Shown: piece after piece, positions 29,051 to 33,164 of the stretch
Numbering within the stretch: the stretch's first letter is position 1
How the letters are laid out: every line of letters begins with the position of its first letter
Assembly: GCA_017962615.1 (NCBI GenBank)
Contig: JAGCUZ010000035.1
Location: 1 to 33,164, forward strand
DNA from: Bacteroidales bacterium
Lineage (GTDB): Bacteria > Bacteroidota > Bacteroidia > Bacteroidales > P3
Reading direction: 5' to 3'
Length of the DNA: 33,164 bases
Position numbers and translations under genes: made by a program
Notes under the pieces: generated by a model
The model's input: the letters and a program-made list of their open reading frames with translations, nothing else
The model's database searches: none
What the model was told of the DNA's origin: nothing

Positions 29051-31701
29051 TCGACAAGTTCCTTATAAGGGCTAGCTATCCCAACTTCTTCATGGTCAAG
29101 CTCTATGCCGACCATGGCGCCGAGGTGTTCAACCACGACAGCGAAGACCCCGCCAACCCTCTGGAGGGCAACAAGCCTGGCACGGTGATATACCATCTCG
29201 AAGGCACGCCTGCCGACATGCTGCAGGAGCTGCCCCCAAGGTGGTACGACATGTACTACATGCTGAAGAGCCGTGGTGCCGAGCAGGCCGAGTTCCTGCA
29301 GATGCTGCTCGAGGAGAGCAACGGCGCAGGCGAGGCCACCAAGGCCAGGCTCGAGGCGCTGCGCAGCGCCTTCAGGCAGGACTGTGTGAACTACGTCCGC
29401 GACCATCCCCTCTACGAGGACGCGACCCTCGTTACCACCCTCACCCAGGGCGACTTCACCGACGAGGCGATAAGCCACAAAGGGCGCATGCTGCTCGACC
29501 TTACGCGCAACTGCTACCCCGTGCCCGATTTCTGCATCATAACCTCGGAGGCCTTCATGCAGCCCGAGCGCCTGCACGACGTGCTCGAGAAAGCCATCGC
29601 CAACCTCGAGGTGATGACCCACTCGCGCTTGGGCGACACGCGCAATCCCCTGGTCTTCGCCATCCGCTGCGCCATGCCGCAGTATATCCCCGGCCTCATG
29701 CCCACGCTGCTCAACATAGGCGTTACGCGACGCGCCTACGAGGCCCTTCGCGTGAACCATGCCGACAGCATGGCCAACAGGGTCTACCTCAGCACCCTGC
29801 ACTCGGTGAGCGAGATGCTGGGCATAGAGCATAAATACGACGAGAGCGACATAGAGCTGAGCGACGAGATGCAGTACATGCGCATAGCGCAGATGGAGAA
29901 GCGCATAACCGCCGCGCGCGACGACGGCGAGCGCCTCCTCACCGACGCCCACTACCAGGCATTGCAGCTGATGCGCTACGTGCGCGACTTCTACATACAG
30001 AACCAGGACCTTATACTCACCTTCATGCAGGGCAAGCAGGCCTACCCGTCGTTCATCCTGCAGCGCATGGTGTGGACCATAGGCAACAACGAGTCCTACC
30101 CGGGCGTGCTCTACAGCCGCCACAGCCGCACCGGCAAGGGGCGGCAGATAGAGTCGTACCGCAACATCTTCGGCGAGGAGATTATGACGGGCGACGTGTC
30201 GTCGGAGGACATACAGTACTTCGACCGCTACGAGATAAAGTCGGTCTTCCCGGCCGTGTACCATTTCGACCCCCTGCTCAAGAAGCTCGAGACGCGCTAC
30301 AAGAGCCCCGTGACCATCGAGTTCGCCGTCGAGACGCGCCCCCATCAGGTCAGCCTCTTCTCGGTGCTGCAGCTCAATATGTCCGAGATGACCGGCCGCG
30401 CCGCCCTCCTGTCGTCCATAGACATGTACAACGCGGGGCAGATACTGGCCAGCCATGTGATGGACCTCATCAAGCCCTACCACCTGCGGCAGATAGTGTC
30501 GTCGTCGATCGACGACCGCTCCCTGTCGCGCCTCCAGTTCTTCGGCAAAGGGCTCAGCGTGCTGCCCCGCACCGCCATAAGCGCCACCCTCTGCTTCTCG
30601 GCCGCCACGGCGCGCATACTCAAGTCGCGGGGCGAGAACGTATGCCTCTGCCAGGAACGCTTCATACCCGAAGACACCATAACCCTCAACGAGGTCGACG
30701 CCATCCTCAGCATGACCCCGGCGGCCATCCACGTGGTCACCGCCTGCCGCGGCTACGGCATACCGGCATTCATGGACCTCCACAGCTACGGCATACGCAA
30801 GGACGGCTACCGCCTCGTCAACGAGGAGGGGCTGGTGCTCAACGAACTCGACAAGGTCACCGTCTCGAGCAAACGGCAGACCATCTACAAGGGCGTGGCC
30901 GCCTTCAAGCCGGCACGCTTCACCAAATACCTGCACGGCGACAACGTGGCCCTGGAGCCCGACGAAGAGGAGTTCTTCCACGACATGAAGCTGGCCTACG
31001 AGCAGTACCAGCAGCTCGTCACCTCCGAGCAGGTGTTCTACATCAACGACGTCAACAAGCTGGCGCGCCTCATACGCTGCGACCTGCAGAACAAGCCCGA
31101 GGTGGCGCGCGGCATCGTCAACAACTGGTATTCCGAGCATGCCGACCTCTACATCAAGCAGGTGCTGGCAAGCAAGATGGGCGACCACCAGGACCAGTCG
31201 CGGGTGTTCAACCTCCTCACCAACAGCAACAAGACCGAGTTCTTCCGCAAGGCGGTGCACGAGTGCCTCGCCACGGGGCTCACAGGTCTGCGGGCGGGCT
31301 CGTTCATGCTCGGCCGCTTCGTGGCCAAGCCGTTGCCCGTGGCGGTGTGGAACGGCCTCAGCGACAGCATCGTCGCCTTCCTGCTCAACGAGTACGTGCT
31401 CTACGAGAAGTACCTGCATGTGCTCGACGAGGTTGGCGAGATACGCCTGGCGCGGGCCCATTCGCGCATCGAGACCGAGGGCATCGACAACATGGTTATC
31501 GACAACTTCGACCTCAACAACTTCGCCCCGCTGGTCTATGCCACGCACGACTGGGAGCAGATAGCCCGCGACCTCGAGCAGATGGAGCACCAGGACAATA
31601 CGCACCTCCTCGTCGAGCGCCTCTCGCGTCCGCCCGAAGAGATCTACGACCTCACCAAGCCCTGGAAGCGTGCCCAGATCAACAGCCTCCTCAAGCTGTA
31701 G
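29047..31701 (+). CDS. PPDK-like phosphotransferase without the PEP/pyruvate barrel
   Basis: An 884-residue cytoplasmic protein with the N-terminal ATP-binding layout of pyruvate phosphate dikinase: HKGRMLLDLTRNCYPVPDFC (144-163, compare the PPDK start), FAIRCAMPQYIPGLMPTLLN (about 204-223, R207 matching the ATP-binding Arg), SYPGVLYSRHSRTGKG and SPVTIEFAVETR. A phosphohistidine swivel follows with AAIHVVTACRGYGIPA, where His562 aligns with the catalytic His of TSHAAVVARG. The usual C-terminal TIM barrel for PEP/pyruvate is not evident; the last about 250 residues look helical and unlike it, ending in KPWKRAQINSLLKL. The phosphoryl acceptor is therefore unknown. Its start overlaps the S41 protease stop. 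It could be a regulatory or alternative-substrate dikinase; domain calls are by eye. Confidence 0.75.
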   Translation: MIDKFLIRASYPNFFMVKLYADHGAEVFNHDSEDPANPLEGNKPGTVIYHLEGTPADMLQELPPRWYDMYYMLKSRGAEQAEFLQMLLEESNGAGEATKARLEALRSAFRQDCVNYVRDHPLYEDATLVTTLTQGDFTDEAISHKGRMLLDLTRNCYPVPDFCIITSEAFMQPERLHDVLEKAIANLEVMTHSRLGDTRNPLVFAIRCAMPQYIPGLMPTLLNIGVTRRAYEALRVNHADSMANRVYLSTLHSVSEMLGIEHKYDESDIELSDEMQYMRIAQMEKRITAARDDGERLLTDAHYQALQLMRYVRDFYIQNQDLILTFMQGKQAYPSFILQRMVWTIGNNESYPGVLYSRHSRTGKGRQIESYRNIFGEEIMTGDVSSEDIQYFDRYEIKSVFPAVYHFDPLLKKLETRYKSPVTIEFAVETRPHQVSLFSVLQLNMSEMTGRAALLSSIDMYNAGQILASHVMDLIKPYHLRQIVSSSIDDRSLSRLQFFGKGLSVLPRTAISATLCFSAATARILKSRGENVCLCQERFIPEDTITLNEVDAILSMTPAAIHVVTACRGYGIPAFMDLHSYGIRKDGYRLVNEEGLVLNELDKVTVSSKRQTIYKGVAAFKPARFTKYLHGDNVALEPDEEEFFHDMKLAYEQYQQLVTSEQVFYINDVNKLARLIRCDLQNKPEVARGIVNNWYSEHADLYIKQVLASKMGDHQDQSRVFNLLTNSNKTEFFRKAVHECLATGLTGLRAGSFMLGRFVAKPLPVAVWNGLSDSIVAFLLNEYVLYEKYLHVLDEVGEIRLARAHSRIETEGIDNMVIDNFDLNNFAPLVYATHDWEQIARDLEQMEHQDNTHLLVERLSRPPEEIYDLTKPWKRAQINSLLKL

Positions 31702-31785
31702 CCCTGTTTCTCCGTCAGATTTTAAAAGATTGCAAAAGAGTTATGATTGCGGGCCCGTTGCATGCGAACCCTGAATAAGGCATTG

Positions 31786-31892
31786 GACTGGCTATAACAG
31801 CCCCGGCGGGGCTGAATTTCAATAACCCCTGACAAGCGAAGCGCAGTCTGGGGTCCGTAGTGCCTCTAAAAAAATGCGTGCCGGAGGTACGC
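31786..31892. repeat. Hairpin array C, sharing its start with array A
   Basis: Bases 31786-31815 match 3703-3732 almost exactly, including CAGCCCC-GGC-GGGGCTG (31798-31814). The linker 31817-31853 matches 3733-3775 and the inverse of 3885-3922. A further hairpin GCGTGCC-GGA-GGTACGC (31876-31892) has one G:T pair. Confidence 0.85.
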
Positions 31893-32004
31893 GACCTCGA
31901 AGAGCCAGTCATACGCAAAACTAAACGAAAATACCGTTCACGGAGCAAAATCCGGCACAGGCACCACCGAGGATGCACTGACCACTGCAACATGTTTAGT
32001 ATCA

Positions 32005-32042
32005 AACAGCTATGCTGCCATCAGCATGGCTGTTGTTTTTTT
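32005..32042 (+). terminator. Strong terminator about 300 bases after the PPDK-like gene
   Basis: AACAGCTATGCTG (32005-32017) pairs with CAGCATGGCTGTT (32022-32034) with one T:G wobble and a 4-nt loop, followed by a T7-rich tract. It ends either a 300-nt 3' untranslated region of the operon or a separate small RNA starting within the hairpin array. Confidence 0.85.
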
Positions 32043-32050
32043 GTACAAAG

Positions 32051-32160
32051 CCCGATTTTGGTATATAGAACGTAAATCGTAAGTATATAGTTGATAAGGA
32101 GTTGGTGGGACCAACTCCTTATGTACTCTTTATGTACTCTATATGTACCCTTTGTTTGCC
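32051..32160 (+). repeat. Dispersed palindromic element, copy C
   Basis: A 110-bp copy from CCCGATTTTGGTATATAG to CTATATGTACCCTTTGTTTGCC. The core 32094-32122 is the same perfect 13-bp stem with GGG loop as copy B. It directly precedes a tandem array. Confidence 0.92.
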
Positions 32161-32180
32161 TTGGAATCGGGGTGCGGAAT

Positions 32181-32400
32181 GCCCAAAAATGGGAGGTCAA
32201 ATGTTCCCGAAAAGGGGGTGAAGAGTCCCCGAAAAGGGGGTGAAGAGTCCCCGAAAAGGAGGTGAAGCGTCCCCGAAAAGGAGGTGAAAAGTCCCCGAAA
32301 AGGAGGGGGCGTGTACAAGAAAAGGGGGTGAAGAGTTTCCGAAAAGGAGGTGAGGTGTTCATGAAAAAGGGGGGGGAGGTGTTCATGAAAAGGGGGGAGG
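32181..32400 (+). repeat. 22-bp tandem array with Shine-Dalgarno-like units
   Basis: About nine units of 22 bases (32205, 32227, 32249, 32271, 32293, 32315, 32337, then a 23-base unit at 32359 and a short one at 32382), with a degenerate unit before (32181). The consensus is CCCCGAAAAGG(A/G)GGTGAAGAGT. Units with AAAAGGAGGTGA match the complement of the 16S rRNA 3' end. There are no unique spacers, so it is not a CRISPR array. The unit is not a multiple of three. Confidence 0.9.
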
Positions 32401-32451
32401 GATGTGCTTGGAAGAGGTTGTTTTTATTGTTATAGTTATGAAAATAATGTG

Positions 32452-32459
32452 TATATTTG
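32452..32459 (+). promoter_or_regulatory. -7 box TATATTTG of the last gene
   Basis: TATATTTG, 136 bases before the ATG at 32596. A TTG at 32427-32429 is 22 bases upstream and may be the -33 box. The leader is long and directly follows the tandem array. Confidence 0.6.
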
Positions 32460-32595
32460 CACAATCCATATTGGTGGGTGTTTTTATTGTGTGGAATGGG
32501 CGAAACGCATGCGCGTCAGTGTGTTAGGGGCAGGTGGTTGTTGCTTGGATGTGTGCGGATAAACGGAATAAATGTTATAGAAACAATAAAGTGAT

Positions 32596-33164
32596 ATGAA
32601 AAGAACAGTTCTGTTGATGCTATTTGCCGTGCTGACGGTTGCCGTGCAGGGGCAGGGGTTCAGGTGGGTGCAGTCGTACACCGGGTCGGACGGCACCAGC
32701 GAGCGCAAGAACGACATCGTGGGCTCGTGCGTCGACTCGGAAGGCAACATCTACATTTTTGGTTCTTTCTCGCCTGAGGCCACGCTCTGTGGCGAGCGCC
32801 TGCTGCCGCCGGAGATAGTTACGGACAACAGCAAGAGTATCCTGGTTGCCAAGCTCTCGCCTGCGGGCGAGTTGGTATGGCACAAAGCCATCTACACTAC
32901 ACACAACACCTATGCGTATGGCTTCAGCGAAGTGGGCGACAGCGCCTTTATGATTATGGTGGGCCTTAAACTGTCGCACAACATGGGCGGATTTCTGTAT
33001 TATCTCGACACCCTGCTCACTGCTGCCGACGCGGGCTATTTGAAAACAAACGACAGCATTTTCGGCAACGTCCCATCAAATGCCTTTATAACCTTCGACC
33101 ACGACGGCAACGTGCTGGAACAGCACATCATCGACGTGGGCTATATAGACACCACAGGCCTTGA
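32596..33164 (+). CDS. Secreted protein, 5' part (gene runs off the window)
   Basis: An open frame of 189 codons without stop, starting ATGAAAAGAACAGTTCTG. It has a signal peptide (KRTVLLMLFAVLTVAVQGQG). The mature part has FRWVQSYTGSDGTSERKND, SCVDSEGNIYIFGSFSPEA, LVAKLSPAGELVWHKAIYTT and AFITFDHDGNVLEQHII. The recurring D-x-x-G-N/E-x-x-x-x-G and KLSPAGELVW pattern resembles SBBP/beta-propeller repeats found in T9SS-secreted proteins of Bacteroidota. A sorting domain would lie beyond the window, so this is a reasoned guess. Preceded by its own promoter and the tandem array. Confidence 0.8.
   Translation, partial: MKRTVLLMLFAVLTVAVQGQGFRWVQSYTGSDGTSERKNDIVGSCVDSEGNIYIFGSFSPEATLCGERLLPPEIVTDNSKSILVAKLSPAGELVWHKAIYTTHNTYAYGFSEVGDSAFMIMVGLKLSHNMGGFLYYLDTLLTAADAGYLKTNDSIFGNVPSNAFITFDHDGNVLEQHIIDVGYIDTTGL

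Larger units (their letters stand above)
31702..32595. other. Gene-free region of about 890 bp with repeats, terminator and tandem array
   Basis: No gene is supported. Contents: hairpin array C (31786-31892), a strong terminator (32005-32042), palindromic element copy C (32051-32160), a 22-bp tandem array (32181-32400), and the promoter (32452-32459) of the final gene. ORFs on the minus strand here follow the repeats. Confidence 0.75.

Noticed and set aside
28933..31605. 890-codon minus-strand ORF opposite the PPDK-like gene
   Set aside because: Very long, but its translation is a codon-bias shadow (VVE, HHV, AYV patterns) with no domains, while the plus strand has recognisable PPDK motifs and an ATGA overlap with its neighbour.
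31715..32005. 96-codon minus-strand ORF after the PPDK-like gene
   Set aside because: It covers hairpin array C and has no recognisable features; the neighbouring terminator points the other way.
32181..32400. CRISPR array
   Set aside because: Units are contiguous 22-base repeats without unique spacers, and no cas genes are in the window.
32021..32464. 147-codon minus-strand ORF with KEYIRSWSHQLLI, also found in ORFs at 20349-20699 and 3983-4192
   Set aside because: The shared peptide is produced by the palindromic element. Differences between copies are almost all nonsynonymous and the N-terminal parts are translations of unrelated tandem repeats, so a protein family is not supported.

Overview
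The window looks like a chromosomal segment of an uncultured, GC-rich member of the Bacteroidota, most likely order Bacteroidales. The evidence is the repeated TAnnTTTG -7 promoter boxes, the near absence of Shine-Dalgarno sites, type IX secretion (T9SS) sorting domains of both type A and type B, a Bacteroides-type Lys-variant phosphoglycerate dehydrogenase, and a sodium-pumping methylmalonyl-CoA decarboxylase operon typical of propionate producers. No rRNA, tRNA, CRISPR array, insertion sequence or prophage was seen.

Layout. 1-1394: 3' end of serA, a terminator, and an ATP-grasp-like protein. 1466-3291 (minus): a T9SS-sorted protein followed by a FISUMP-type surface protein broken by one in-frame amber codon. 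3292-4346: gene-free, with a hairpin array and the first copy of a palindromic element. 4347-5552 (minus): a small lipoprotein and dapD. 5669-8603 (plus): an exported hypothetical protein and dxs. 8850-14221 (plus): methylmalonyl-CoA epimerase, carboxyltransferase, a Cys-rich lipoprotein, an unusual OadG, a biotin carrier and OadB. These would turn (R)/(S)-methylmalonyl-CoA into propionyl-CoA while exporting Na+. 14403-18241 (plus): two secreted T9SS cargo proteins and an MgtC-like membrane protein. 18250-19868 (minus): ruvX, def and a TPR lipoprotein. 19869-20772: gene-free repeat region. 20773-21948: an AAA ATPase/DUF4143 protein. 21993-26885 (minus): a secreted nuclease, an M20 amidohydrolase, and a murL-murD2-like pair that suggests the MurD2/MurL route for putting D-Glu into peptidoglycan. 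27083-31701 (plus): an exported beta-rich protein, an S41 protease lipoprotein and an 884-residue PPDK-like protein that seems to lack the PEP/pyruvate barrel. 31702-32595: gene-free, with repeats and a 22-bp tandem array. 32596-33164: the start of a secreted protein cut by the window edge.

The most unusual material is in the non-coding DNA. Three of four hairpin arrays, built from different stems that nearly all close on 3-4 nt loops, lie beside copies of one ~110-bp element with a perfect 13-bp/3-nt hairpin. The three copies differ almost only by nonsynonymous changes in the ORF that crosses them, so they behave as DNA or RNA elements, not proteins. Other points of interest are the Cys-rich proteins inside the Na+-pump operon, the MurD2/MurL pair, the PPDK-like enzyme, an intercistronic AAGTTATAAGTT/GATAGA spacer repeat used at similar places in two operons, and a tandem array whose units resemble perfect Shine-Dalgarno sequences.
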